DNA from: Burkholderiales bacterium
GTDB lineage: Bacteria; Pseudomonadota; Gammaproteobacteria; Burkholderiales; Burkholderiaceae_C
Direction: 5' to 3'
Length of the DNA: 41,336 nucleotides
Assembly: GCA_947381415.1 (NCBI GenBank)
Contig: CANCVB010000024.1
Span: 1-41,336, forward strand
The position numbers and the translations under genes are program-made. Positions 29,477-37,583 of this stretch are shown here, one piece after another. Numbering within the stretch: the stretch's first letter is position 1; every line of letters starts with the position of its first letter. Below the pieces are notes generated by a model. It saw only the letters and a list, made by a program, of their open reading frames with translations. It was not told where the DNA came from and ran no database searches.

Positions 29477-30394
29477 TTAGCCTTTGCGAGACCGTGACTT
29501 GGCACGCGCAGCGGAGGTTTTTTGGACGCGCCGCTGCCTGGCCAAGCTGTCAGCGCCAATCAGCGCGTCTTTGCTGCTGGGTGAGGCAGCGGTTTTGGAC
29601 GCTTTCACAGGGGGGCGTCTTGGCTGAATACTGGGTTTGGCAGCGCCCAAATGAAAAGCGCCTGCGCTGCGGGTGAGTTGGTCAATGTCGTGGGCATCCA
29701 ACTCCATCCAGTCACCGCGCTTTAAGCCTCTGGGCAAGACCATCTTGCCGTAACGAATACGAATGAGACGACTGACCGCGTGGCCAACCGCCTCAAACAT
29801 GCGGCGCACCTCACGGTTGCGCCCCTCTTGGATGGTGACCCGGTACCAACAATTCGCACCCTCACCGCCGCCATCCTCGAGGCTGCCAAACTTGGCCATG
29901 CCATCTTCAAGGTTGACGCCCGAGAGAAGTTTTTCCTTTTCGATATTGCTCAAAGCACCCAGCACCCGAACAGCGTATTCGCGCTCAAGTCCAAAACGAG
30001 GATGCATCAGTTTGTTGGCTAGCTCCCCCGAACTGGTGAACAACAACAGTCCTTCGGTATTGAGGTCTAAGCGACCCACTGCTTGCCACTTGCCTTGGTA
30101 AAGACGGGGGAGTTTGCGAAACACCGTGGGACGGTTTTGCGGGTCATCGCGACTGACGATTTCGCCCACGGGCTTGTGGTAAGCCAAAACCCGCACAGGC
30201 ATGGCTTGAATACGCACGGGCAAGGCACGCCCATTGACCTTGATGCGGTCGCCAAACTGGACGCGTTGCCCTACGTGGGCGAGCTCATCATTGACGGTAA
30301 TGCGCCCTTCGCTGATGAGCCGCTCCATCTCTAAGCGCGAACCCAGCCCTGACTGGGCCAAGACTTTGTGCAACTTCGGGCTTTCGTCGCTCAC
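29477..30394 (-). CDS. rluB: Large-subunit rRNA pseudouridine synthase (RluB/RluE/RluF family)
   Basis: A 305-residue RsuA-family pseudouridine synthase. An N-terminal S4 domain ([20 protein letters not shown]) precedes the catalytic domain with Asp110 in [15 protein letters not shown] and the [15 protein letters not shown] motif. A Lys/Arg/Ser-rich tail from about residue 255 is an extension typical of RluB in this group. RluB modifies U2605 of 23S rRNA in E. coli; the exact target here is inferred. The ATG overlaps scpB by four bases. Confidence 0.92.
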   Translation of the reverse strand: MSDESPKLHKVLAQSGLGSRLEMERLISEGRITVNDELAHVGQRVQFGDRIKVNGRALPVRIQAMPVRVLAYHKPVGEIVSRDDPQNRPTVFRKLPRLYQGKWQAVGRLDLNTEGLLLFTSSGELANKLMHPRFGLEREYAVRVLGALSNIEKEKLLSGVNLEDGMAKFGSLEDGGGEGANCWYRVTIQEGRNREVRRMFEAVGHAVSRLIRIRYGKMVLPRGLKRGDWMELDAHDIDQLTRSAGAFHLGAAKPSIQPRRPPVKASKTAASPSSKDALIGADSLARQRRVQKTSAARAKSRSRKG

Positions 30395-31005
30395 GCGGGG
30401 CTCTCGCCCGCGGTGGGCTCTTCCAAGGCCATGGGCATTTGGGCAGGATCAACTTCGTCTTCAAGTGCTGCAGTGAAAAATTCATTCACACCGCCGGGGG
30501 ACTCGAGCGGGGGTAATTGGTCCAAAGAAGCCACACCTAAGTCATCCAAAAACTGCTTGGTGGTCGCATACAGCATGGGGCGGCCCACCGTCTCGCGCTG
30601 CCCAATCACCTCCACCCATCCACGGTCTTCCAATTGTTTGAGCACCAAGGAATTGATGGTCACGCCCCGAATGTCTTCCATGTCACCGCGTGTGACCGGT
30701 TGGCGATAAGCAATGATGGCCAAGGTTTCCATGGCCGCACGAGAGTACTTTGGCGGCTTTTCAGGGTGTAAACGGTCCAGATAGTCCCGCATGTCGGGAC
30801 GGCTTTGCATGCGCCAGCCACTGGCGACCTGAACCAGCTCAATGCCGCGCTGCGTCCAGTCGTTTTGGACATCTTGCAAAAGTGTTTTGAGCGTGTCGGC
30901 GCCCAGCTCATCGTTAAACAGCTGGCGCAGCTCGCGCACCGACAAAGGTTGTGCGGCGCATAGCAGAGCGGTTTCGAGGACACGCTTGGCATCCAAGGTG
31001 TTCAT
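30391..31005 (-). CDS. scpB: Segregation and condensation protein B
   Basis: ScpB is the small winged-helix subunit of the Smc-ScpA-ScpB condensin complex that organises the chromosome. The 204-residue protein contains [18 protein letters not shown] at the N-terminus, and the family segment [20 protein letters not shown] followed by [15 protein letters not shown]. ScpA and Smc are not in this window. Its start overlaps nothing upstream and it overlaps rluB by four bases, a gene pairing seen in many bacteria. Confidence 0.93.
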   Translation of the reverse strand: MNTLDAKRVLETALLCAAQPLSVRELRQLFNDELGADTLKTLLQDVQNDWTQRGIELVQVASGWRMQSRPDMRDYLDRLHPEKPPKYSRAAMETLAIIAYRQPVTRGDMEDIRGVTINSLVLKQLEDRGWVEVIGQRETVGRPMLYATTKQFLDDLGVASLDQLPPLESPGGVNEFFTAALEDEVDPAQMPMALEEPTAGESPA

Positions 31006-31039
31006 AGCAGGTAGTCCGAGGGAAATTCAACCGGTCATT

Positions 31040-32047
31040 CTAACTGAGCACCTCGGTCAGACCCCAATCAGACAAGGCTTGTTGCATATCCAGTGGCAAA
31101 GGTCTTTGAAATTGCAAAGACTCACCGGTGATGGGGTGGATAAACCCCAATTGATAGGCATGCAAGGCCTGGCGCTGAAGATGGGGGGTGTGGGTGCCGC
31201 CATACAAGGTATCCGCTAAGAGAGGATGACCTATTGAGGCCATATGAACCCGAATTTGATGGGTACGTCCGGTGTGCAAAGTGCAATGCACCAAGCAACC
31301 CTGCTCTTGGCTTTGCAGGCAGCGTAAGCTGGTATGTGCGGTTTTGCCGGATTGTTTGGCCAAATCGACAACAGCCATGCGCAGACGTTGGCGGGGATCG
31401 CGGCCGATGGGTGCATCTACCTCGCGCAACAATGCGCCACGCCATGGCCGATGGGCAATCGCCAAGTACTCGCGGTGGACTTGCCGCGCTGCAATCATGT
31501 GCACCAATGCATCCATGGCAGAGCGTGTACGGGCAGTCACCATCAATCCACTGGTGTCTTTGTCCAAGCGGTGAACAATGCCAGCGCGGGGAATTTGTTT
31601 AAGGCTTGCATCCAAATGCAACAAACCGTTGAGCAAGGTGCCACTCCAGTTACCCGGTGCTGGGTGCACCACCATGCCCACAGGCTTATGAATCACCCGC
31701 AAGTACGCGTCTTCAAAGACCACATCCAAGGGCAAGTCTTGCGGCATAAAAGCCTGCGACATGTCGGTGGGTTGCAATCGGACCCGACAGCTATCAAACG
31801 CTTTGACCAGATGCGCGACTTTGGTGACCACGTGTTCGCCCACGCTGACGCAGCCCTCCTCAATCATGTGCTTTAAGTGGTTGCGTGAAAACTCGGGCAA
31901 CAAGCTCACCAAAGCGCGGTCCAAGCGCTGTCTGTGCAACTCGGTAGGTATGGAGAGATCGCGGACTTCAACTTCTGCGGCGAGGTCATCGCTTTCGAGT
32001 TCAGCCAATGTCGGCAGGGCTGGGGGTGCTTTGTGGGTAGGGCTCAT
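31040..32047 (-). CDS. rluD: Ribosomal large subunit pseudouridine synthase D
   Basis: A 335-residue RluA-family enzyme. It has an N-terminal extension, an S4 domain (about 40-95), and the catalytic domain with Asp162 in IVHRLDKDTSGLMV. The motif GRTHQIRVHMASIGHPLLAD follows. RluD makes pseudouridines 1911, 1915 and 1917 in 23S rRNA helix 69. It is read divergently from bamD, 39 bases apart, an arrangement also seen in other betaproteobacteria. The pgeF (yfiH) gene that usually follows rluD is not present here; scpB comes next. Confidence 0.95.
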   Translation of the reverse strand: MSPTHKAPPALPTLAELESDDLAAEVEVRDLSIPTELHRQRLDRALVSLLPEFSRNHLKHMIEEGCVSVGEHVVTKVAHLVKAFDSCRVRLQPTDMSQAFMPQDLPLDVVFEDAYLRVIHKPVGMVVHPAPGNWSGTLLNGLLHLDASLKQIPRAGIVHRLDKDTSGLMVTARTRSAMDALVHMIAARQVHREYLAIAHRPWRGALLREVDAPIGRDPRQRLRMAVVDLAKQSGKTAHTSLRCLQSQEQGCLVHCTLHTGRTHQIRVHMASIGHPLLADTLYGGTHTPHLQRQALHAYQLGFIHPITGESLQFQRPLPLDMQQALSDWGLTEVLS

Positions 32048-32086
32048 CGTTGATAATGCATGCCATTCAAAGCCTAAAGGTTGACT

Positions 32087-32887
32087 GTGTTGAGATTTCT
32101 TTCATTATCGGTGGTGTTGGCAACGCTTGTACTTTTCGGTTGTGCGGTTGAGGAAAAAGACAAAACCCTCAAAATGAAGCCCGAGGAGATTTACGAAGAA
32201 GCCCGTGACAACATGAACGGCAATTTGTACGACAAGGCCATCGCCTTGTACGACAAACTCGAAGGTCGCGCCGCCGGCACTGTACTGGCTCAACAAGCCC
32301 AACTCGACAAAGCCTACGCCCAATACAAAAACGGTGATCGCGCCACCGCCATCGTGACGCTTGACCGCTTTATCAAACTCAACCCCGCCAGTCCTGCGCT
32401 TGACTACGCGCTGTACCTCAAAGGCACGGTCAACTTCAATGACGACTTGGGTCTGCTCTCCAAATGGTTTAAGCAAGATTTGGCCGAGCGCGACCAAATG
32501 GCTGCCCGAGAGTCTTTTGAAGCCTACAAAGAACTGGTGACACGCTTTCCCAACTCTTCGTACACCCCAGACGCCACCTTGCGCATGCGCCATATTGTGA
32601 ATTTGCTGGCCCAGTCTGAAATCAAAGTGGCACGGCATTACTATAAAAAAGGCGCTTATGTGGCGGCCATCAACCGCGCCCAGACCACGCTCAACGATTA
32701 CCAAAACATTGCGGCAGTAGAGGAAGCACTGATTATTTTGATCGACTCTTATGAGGCTTTGGGTCTGACCAAACTCAAAGAAGACACGCTTCGCGTCTTA
32801 GAAGCTTCTTACCCGAAAAGCCATTACTTCACCGACAAAGCGCCGCCCCCGCCGCCCGCTACCAAGCATTGGTACCAGTTTTGGTGA
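32087..32887 (+). CDS. bamD: Outer membrane assembly lipoprotein BamD
   Basis: BamD is the essential TPR lipoprotein of the BAM complex. The 266-residue protein has a signal with lipobox LFGC (Cys19), then five TPR-like repeats (PEEIYEEARDNMNGNLYDKA, QAQLDKAYAQYKNGDRATAI, ARHYYKKGAYVAAINRAQTT) and the family motif RFPNSSY. I chose GTG 32087, which has AAAGG six bases upstream; a TTG at 32081 lies directly on that site and is less likely. The C-terminus ends in a proline-rich APPPPPATKHWYQFW. Its 3' end overlaps the convergent helicase gene by 29 bases. Confidence 0.95.
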   Translation: MLRFLSLSVVLATLVLFGCAVEEKDKTLKMKPEEIYEEARDNMNGNLYDKAIALYDKLEGRAAGTVLAQQAQLDKAYAQYKNGDRATAIVTLDRFIKLNPASPALDYALYLKGTVNFNDDLGLLSKWFKQDLAERDQMAARESFEAYKELVTRFPNSSYTPDATLRMRHIVNLLAQSEIKVARHYYKKGAYVAAINRAQTTLNDYQNIAAVEEALIILIDSYEALGLTKLKEDTLRVLEASYPKSHYFTDKAPPPPPATKHWYQFW

Positions 32888-34892
32888 TGGCTTGCAAAGC
32901 CTGTAGCAGCGCCGGCAAGGTTTGAACCCTTTGCATCGGCGGCAAATTGGCCAGTAAACGCCGACCGTAACCGGTGCTGACCAACCGGTTGTCACACACC
33001 ACCAACGCACCTTGGTCGCTTTCACGCCGTATCAAGCGACCAGCGCCTTGCTTGAGGGAGACCGCGGCCTCAGGCAAGAAATAGGCATTGAATGAACTGC
33101 GGCCTTGCTCCTCAAAGCGTTGCCCGCGAGCTTCCACCAGCGGGTCATTGGGGGGAGGAAACGGCAGCTTGTCAATCACGACCGCTTGCAATGCCTCGCC
33201 CGGCACATCAAAGCCTTCCCAAAAACTCGCGGTTGCCACCAAAATGCAAGCCTTTTTGCCAGGCTCAATGGCTTGTCGAAAACGCTGCATCAATTGACGC
33301 TTAGGGCTTTCACCTTGCACCAACACCTCCATCGAGGCTGAGTCACCCAGCGCGGTTTGCAACTGCGCACCAATTGCGCGCAGGGCACGCGAGGTGGTGG
33401 TCAGCACCAAGGTGCGCCCACCCAAGGTATGCGCGACTTGCAAAGCGAGTTCGCCCACCGCTGCACTGTGCTGCGGGTCTTTCGGAGACACCATGTCCTG
33501 TGGCACATACAGCCATGCTTGGCTTGCGTAGTCGAATGGACTCTCAACCCGCAGCACGTGGGCTTGCGACAAACCACAAGGCTCGGTAAACCATGTCAAT
33601 TGCTCATCGTCACCCAGTGTGGCGGAGGTAAATACCCAACTGCGCGGCAAATCGACAGCCTGTCCTTGTGCATCAGGTACCGTGACCACTGTTTGCAACA
33701 AACGACTTTGCATCACATCGGCAATGTCCAAGGGGGCTTCCATGCAACGGGCCTGTGCACCCACTTCCAGCCAACGTACGGAACCCTTAGGACAAGCTTG
33801 AGAAAAATGGGCCACCAAACCGATGACATCGCTGACCCGTTCGTGCAAGCGAACAAACTCCGGCGCAGCATCCACCACCATTTCCAATGCAGCCAAAACC
33901 GCTTGTGCGCGCTGGGTCAGTAACAGCATGGCCTCACCCCAGTCATGCGGGTTGATGCCTTGCGGGTAGCCGTCCAACCAGCGCAAGCGGGCGTTGGGCG
34001 GGTGTTTGCCAATCAACAAGCGCAGATCGCGCAAAGACTTTTCGAAATCACCCACCAAGCTTTGCCAATCCGCCAAGCCCTTGGCCAATTGCAATCCACA
34101 AGCCAAAATATCGCGCGCCAAGTCGAGCATCTGCCCTGTGCCTAATTGCTGACCTAAAAACTGTATGCCCGTTTCATTGAGTTGATGGGCTTCATCAAAC
34201 ACCACCACCCGTACGCTGGGAAGCAGCTCTGCCATGCCGCCTTCACGCATGGCCAAATCCGCAAAAAACAAATGGTGGTTAATCACCACCACATCGGCCG
34301 CCATGGCCTCTTTGCGGGCGGCGTTCACATGGCACTCTTTCCAATAACCACATGTTGAACCCAAACAGTTGTCGCGGTTGGAGGTGATCAAAGGGATCAA
34401 TGGCGAGCGTTCGTCCAAAGTAGGCATTTCAGCCAAATCGCCGCTACGGGTGGTGCTGGCCCAGGTCTGTATTTGCGACAAGGTTTTGACCGAAGCGCGG
34501 TCAGGCAGGGTAGCGGACTGTTGAGCCATCGCCAAGCGTTGCTGGCACACATAACTGCCCCGGCCTTTGAGCATGGCCAAGCGAAGCGGCAAGCCCAAGG
34601 CCGCTAGCAAATCGGGAATGTCTCTGGCATACAACTGGTCTTGCAAGGTTTTGGTGGCTGTCGAAAGCAACACCCGTTCACCGCTGAGCAAGGCTGGCAC
34701 GAGGTATGCAAAGGTTTTGCCCACGCCGGTGCCCGCCTCGACCACCAACGAACCGCCGAGTGCCAATGTATCCGCCACGGCCATGGCCATTTGCGTTTGC
34801 CCTGCGCGGGGTTTGAAATGGGGGGTGGCTCTGGCCAACGGCCCCAAGGGGCCAAAAACTTCCCTGACCGCATCCGACAAAGGGTTTGTCAA
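32859..34892 (-). CDS. ATP-dependent DNA helicase, DinG/YoaA family with Fe-S cluster
   Basis: A 677-residue XPD-like superfamily 2 helicase of the YoaA/DinG group. Walker A AGTGVGKT is at 53-60, the DEAH box at 233-236, and the Fe-S cluster cysteines at 116, 176, 181 and 187 (YVCQQR, NCLGSTCGYWKEC). C-terminal helicase motifs include ATASFWEGFDVPG and QGAGRLIRRESDQG. The family acts on damaged DNA or R-loops. I chose TTG 34892, just after the upstream gene's stop; a GTG at 34955 would overlap that gene by 53 bases and has no ribosome-binding site. No ATG is available near the N-terminus. YoaA is the more likely of the two by length and motifs. Confidence 0.9.
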   Translation of the reverse strand: MTNPLSDAVREVFGPLGPLARATPHFKPRAGQTQMAMAVADTLALGGSLVVEAGTGVGKTFAYLVPALLSGERVLLSTATKTLQDQLYARDIPDLLAALGLPLRLAMLKGRGSYVCQQRLAMAQQSATLPDRASVKTLSQIQTWASTTRSGDLAEMPTLDERSPLIPLITSNRDNCLGSTCGYWKECHVNAARKEAMAADVVVINHHLFFADLAMREGGMAELLPSVRVVVFDEAHQLNETGIQFLGQQLGTGQMLDLARDILACGLQLAKGLADWQSLVGDFEKSLRDLRLLIGKHPPNARLRWLDGYPQGINPHDWGEAMLLLTQRAQAVLAALEMVVDAAPEFVRLHERVSDVIGLVAHFSQACPKGSVRWLEVGAQARCMEAPLDIADVMQSRLLQTVVTVPDAQGQAVDLPRSWVFTSATLGDDEQLTWFTEPCGLSQAHVLRVESPFDYASQAWLYVPQDMVSPKDPQHSAAVGELALQVAHTLGGRTLVLTTTSRALRAIGAQLQTALGDSASMEVLVQGESPKRQLMQRFRQAIEPGKKACILVATASFWEGFDVPGEALQAVVIDKLPFPPPNDPLVEARGQRFEEQGRSSFNAYFLPEAAVSLKQGAGRLIRRESDQGALVVCDNRLVSTGYGRRLLANLPPMQRVQTLPALLQALQAITKTGTNAW

Positions 34893-34902
34893 GGCAATTC
34901 CA

Positions 34903-35568
34903 TCAGGGCTTATCAAGGGGTTGAACCGGCAGCGGGTCGGCACCAGGTGTGCCACGCTGAACGCGGTTGCGCTCTACCTGCTCGCGGTGCTCTTGGGCTG
35001 CTTGCAATTTTTGCAGATGTTTCTCACGCTCAGCGGCGGCTGCCTTGACCTTGTCTTGGTGGGCGCGTTGGCGCTCGCTCAACTCTTTTTGTCGCTGGGC
35101 ATTTTTCTCTGCATTCTCAGCTTCACGGGCTTCTTTGTCCAAACGTGTTTGGTTTTTCTCAAGATTGCTCTGGATTTTGTCAAGATGCTGTTGGGTGCTG
35201 GTGGCTCTGCGTTCAGCGGCTTCGTTTTGGGACTCTAAGCTGTTTTTTTGCTCAATGTTTTGCAAGGCGGCTGCGCTGCGCTGCTTTCGCTCTTGGTCAT
35301 TGAGAACACGCTCTTGGGCTTTGAGGGCATTGGCTTTTTGCAAACGAATTTTGAAGGCTTCGTCTTTGCAATTGTTGACATACAGTTTTTGATAGCACGC
35401 ACGCAAAGCATTGCTGTACTCGGCTTCCATTTGGGTGCGCTCCGCTTTGATACGCTCGCGTTCCGCATTGATGTCCAAGCCTTGCGTGAGTCCGTCTTGG
35501 GCATACACGGGCCCAAGACTGCTCATCAAGAGGAAAAATATCCAACAACGTGCTTGAAAGTGGCTCAT
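34903..35568 (-). CDS. Exported coiled-coil protein of unknown function
   Basis: A 221-residue protein with a signal peptide (WIFFLLMSSLGPVYA, cleavage near residue 23) followed by an almost wholly helical, charged sequence rich in Glu, Arg, Lys, Gln and Ala with heptad-like spacing (ERERIKAERTQMEAEYSNAL, KEAREAENAEKNAQRQKELS). There is a short conserved-looking Cys pair (RACYQKLYVNNCKDEAF, Cys58 and Cys67) and a proline-rich tail. It is therefore periplasmic and elongated. It starts by a four-base overlap with zapE and ends 10 bases before the helicase start. I do not recognise a defined family. Confidence 0.78.
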   Translation of the reverse strand: MSHFQARCWIFFLLMSSLGPVYAQDGLTQGLDINAERERIKAERTQMEAEYSNALRACYQKLYVNNCKDEAFKIRLQKANALKAQERVLNDQERKQRSAAALQNIEQKNSLESQNEAAERRATSTQQHLDKIQSNLEKNQTRLDKEAREAENAEKNAQRQKELSERQRAHQDKVKAAAAEREKHLQKLQAAQEHREQVERNRVQRGTPGADPLPVQPLDKP

Positions 35569-36707
35569 GTGAGCGAAGTATCCACCATGCGACGCCCCAA
35601 CGCTAAAAAAGCGCCTGATTGCATCTCGCGAAGCCGTGAGGCGGTACGGGGAAACTCGTGCGACATGGGCCCCTCGGTGTACAAGGCCTCGGGCTCAACC
35701 TCGGCCATCATCACCAATTTAACGCGTCGGTCATACAGCACATCAATCAACCAGGTAAAGCGTCTGGCCTCTGAGGCCATGCGCACTTCCATCTTGGGTA
35801 CGCCACTCAAAAAAACCGTGTGAAATTGACTGGCTATTTCCAAAAAATCATTTTGTGAACGCGGACCACCACACAACACTTTGAAATCGAACCACACCAT
35901 GCCGCCTGCGCGGCGTTTCGCCCAGATTTTGCGCGACTCGATCAACAGCAAACCATCTTGATCGGGCGTTTCTGCCAAGCGGTCAAAGGTTTGCTGCATC
36001 AAAGCTTCATTGGCGTCGTTACATGGGGTCATGTACAACTGGGCTTGCTCCAGCATGCGACCGCGGTAGTCGGTGCCGTTGTCAACATTGATGACCTGCA
36101 TGCTGGCATTGAGCAGCGCAATAGCGGGCAACATGCGGTCGCGATGTAAGCCATCGGGATACAACTCATCGGGTTTGAAGTTCGAGGTGGTCACAAAGCC
36201 AATGCCGTTGGCGCGCATGGCGACCAGCAAACGGTACAAAATCATCGCATCTGTGATGTCGGCAATATGGAATTCGTCGAAACAAATCAGCTTAAAGCGC
36301 TTGGCCATGCGCTTGCCCAACTCATCCAAGGGATTGACCGTGCCCTGCAACTCATGCAACTCACGATGCACCTCGCGCATGAACTCGTGAAAATGCAAAC
36401 GGGTTTTGCGCTGAATGGGCACCGCTTGGTAGAAGCAGTCCATCAAAAAACTCTTGCCACGGCCAACACCTCCGTAAAGGTAAACGCCCTGCGGAATATC
36501 CGGATGGTTGATGAGTTTTTTGAGGGTATTTGCGCGCTTGTTCTTGTAGCCTGACCATTCCAAAGCACACGCTTCAAGCGCATCCACCGCACGCAATTGG
36601 GCAGGGTCGCTGGAAAAGCCTCGCGCTTTCAACTCCTTCTGATAAATCTCTGAGACAAACGCGTTACTTGCCTTGTGAAGTCGGTTGTCCAAGGGAAAGA
36701 TTTGCAT
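35565..36707 (-). CDS. zapE: Cell division protein ZapE (AFG1-like ATPase)
   Basis: A 380-residue AFG1-family ATPase. Walker A is in YLYGGVGRGKSFLMD, Walker B in LICFDEFHIAD, and the sensor region in VTTSNFKPDELYPDGL. ZapE in E. coli joins the division site under stress and affects FtsZ rings; Afg1 in mitochondria helps degrade cytochrome oxidase subunits. I chose ATG 36707 (MQIFPLDNRL); the frame is open further to a TTG at 36722. A TATACT hexamer lies six bases before the ATG. It overlaps the downstream coiled-coil gene by four bases. Confidence 0.93.
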   Translation of the reverse strand: MQIFPLDNRLHKASNAFVSEIYQKELKARGFSSDPAQLRAVDALEACALEWSGYKNKRANTLKKLINHPDIPQGVYLYGGVGRGKSFLMDCFYQAVPIQRKTRLHFHEFMREVHRELHELQGTVNPLDELGKRMAKRFKLICFDEFHIADITDAMILYRLLVAMRANGIGFVTTSNFKPDELYPDGLHRDRMLPAIALLNASMQVINVDNGTDYRGRMLEQAQLYMTPCNDANEALMQQTFDRLAETPDQDGLLLIESRKIWAKRRAGGMVWFDFKVLCGGPRSQNDFLEIASQFHTVFLSGVPKMEVRMASEARRFTWLIDVLYDRRVKLVMMAEVEPEALYTEGPMSHEFPRTASRLREMQSGAFLALGRRMVDTSLT

Positions 36708-36764
36708 GGATTCAGTATACAAAGTCTGCTAAAACCACTGTCTTCCAAGCAAAGGCTGTCAACG

Positions 36765-37583
36765 ATGCCAACCGCCATTCTCAGTCCAGACGAAACCGCG
36801 CAATACCGCGCGCAAGGTTATGTGATACCCCGCTTTCATCTCCCCCCAGAAATGGTGAAGGACCTCCAAACCACCTTAGACGCCTTGATTCGTGCCAATC
36901 CCGATGTGCGCCCAGAAAAACTTGTCAGTGCGCATATTGAAGGCAAGCAACATGGCAAGAACGATGATGGGGTGGCAGGCACGCGAAAGTTTTTGGATTT
37001 GGCCATGTACCCGCCCTTGGTGGACATGGTGTCGCAGGTCATTGGCCCCGATGTGGCGCTGTGGGGTTGTCAGGTTTTTTGCAAACCTGCTGCACATGGC
37101 TTTGAAACGCCTTGGCGCCAAGACGGTCAATACTGGCCTATGCGTCCCTTAGCCACCTGCACGGTATGGATTGCCATTGAACCCAGTTTGAAAAGCAATG
37201 GCTGTTTGCGTGTGATTCCCGGTTCACACCTAGCGAAAGTGCTTCATCCGCATTTGCATGAAGACAGGCAAGATCTGGTTTTGAACCAACGCATGGCTGA
37301 CGATACGTTCAATGAAGACGAGGCGGTGGATTTGGAATTGCAACCTGGTCAAATGTCATTGCATGATGTTTACATGATCCATGGCGCCAAAGCCAACACC
37401 TCAGGCCTGCGTCGCACCGGTGTCGCGCTGCGCTATATGCCCACCACCTCACACTTTGACCGAAGCCTTCACCCCGCGGCGGGTAAAACCGGTTTGGCTC
37501 TGAATTTCGCGACACGTCCTTTATGGCTTCTCAAGGGAAAAGACGCGTGTGGCTTGAATGATTTCACTGTTGGACATACATGA
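36765..37583 (+). CDS. Phytanoyl-CoA dioxygenase (PhyH) family protein with altered metal site
   Basis: A 272-residue PhyH-family protein; active members are Fe(II)/2-oxoglutarate oxygenases. The fold is supported by WGCQVFCKPAAHGFETPW, then DGQYWPMRPLATCTVWIAI, NGCLRVIPGSH and SLHDVYMIHGAKANTSGLRR with distal His206. The first half of the iron triad is normally HxD in a PWHQDGQYW context; here residues 117-121 read WRQDG, with Arg118 encoded by CGC (37116-37118) in the His place and Asp120 kept. This may impair iron binding, or another His may serve. ATG 36765 has AAAGG nine bases upstream. It overlaps the NDH-2-like gene by four bases. The substrate is unknown. Confidence 0.83.
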   Translation: MPTAILSPDETAQYRAQGYVIPRFHLPPEMVKDLQTTLDALIRANPDVRPEKLVSAHIEGKQHGKNDDGVAGTRKFLDLAMYPPLVDMVSQVIGPDVALWGCQVFCKPAAHGFETPWRQDGQYWPMRPLATCTVWIAIEPSLKSNGCLRVIPGSHLAKVLHPHLHEDRQDLVLNQRMADDTFNEDEAVDLELQPGQMSLHDVYMIHGAKANTSGLRRTGVALRYMPTTSHFDRSLHPAAGKTGLALNFATRPLWLLKGKDACGLNDFTVGHT

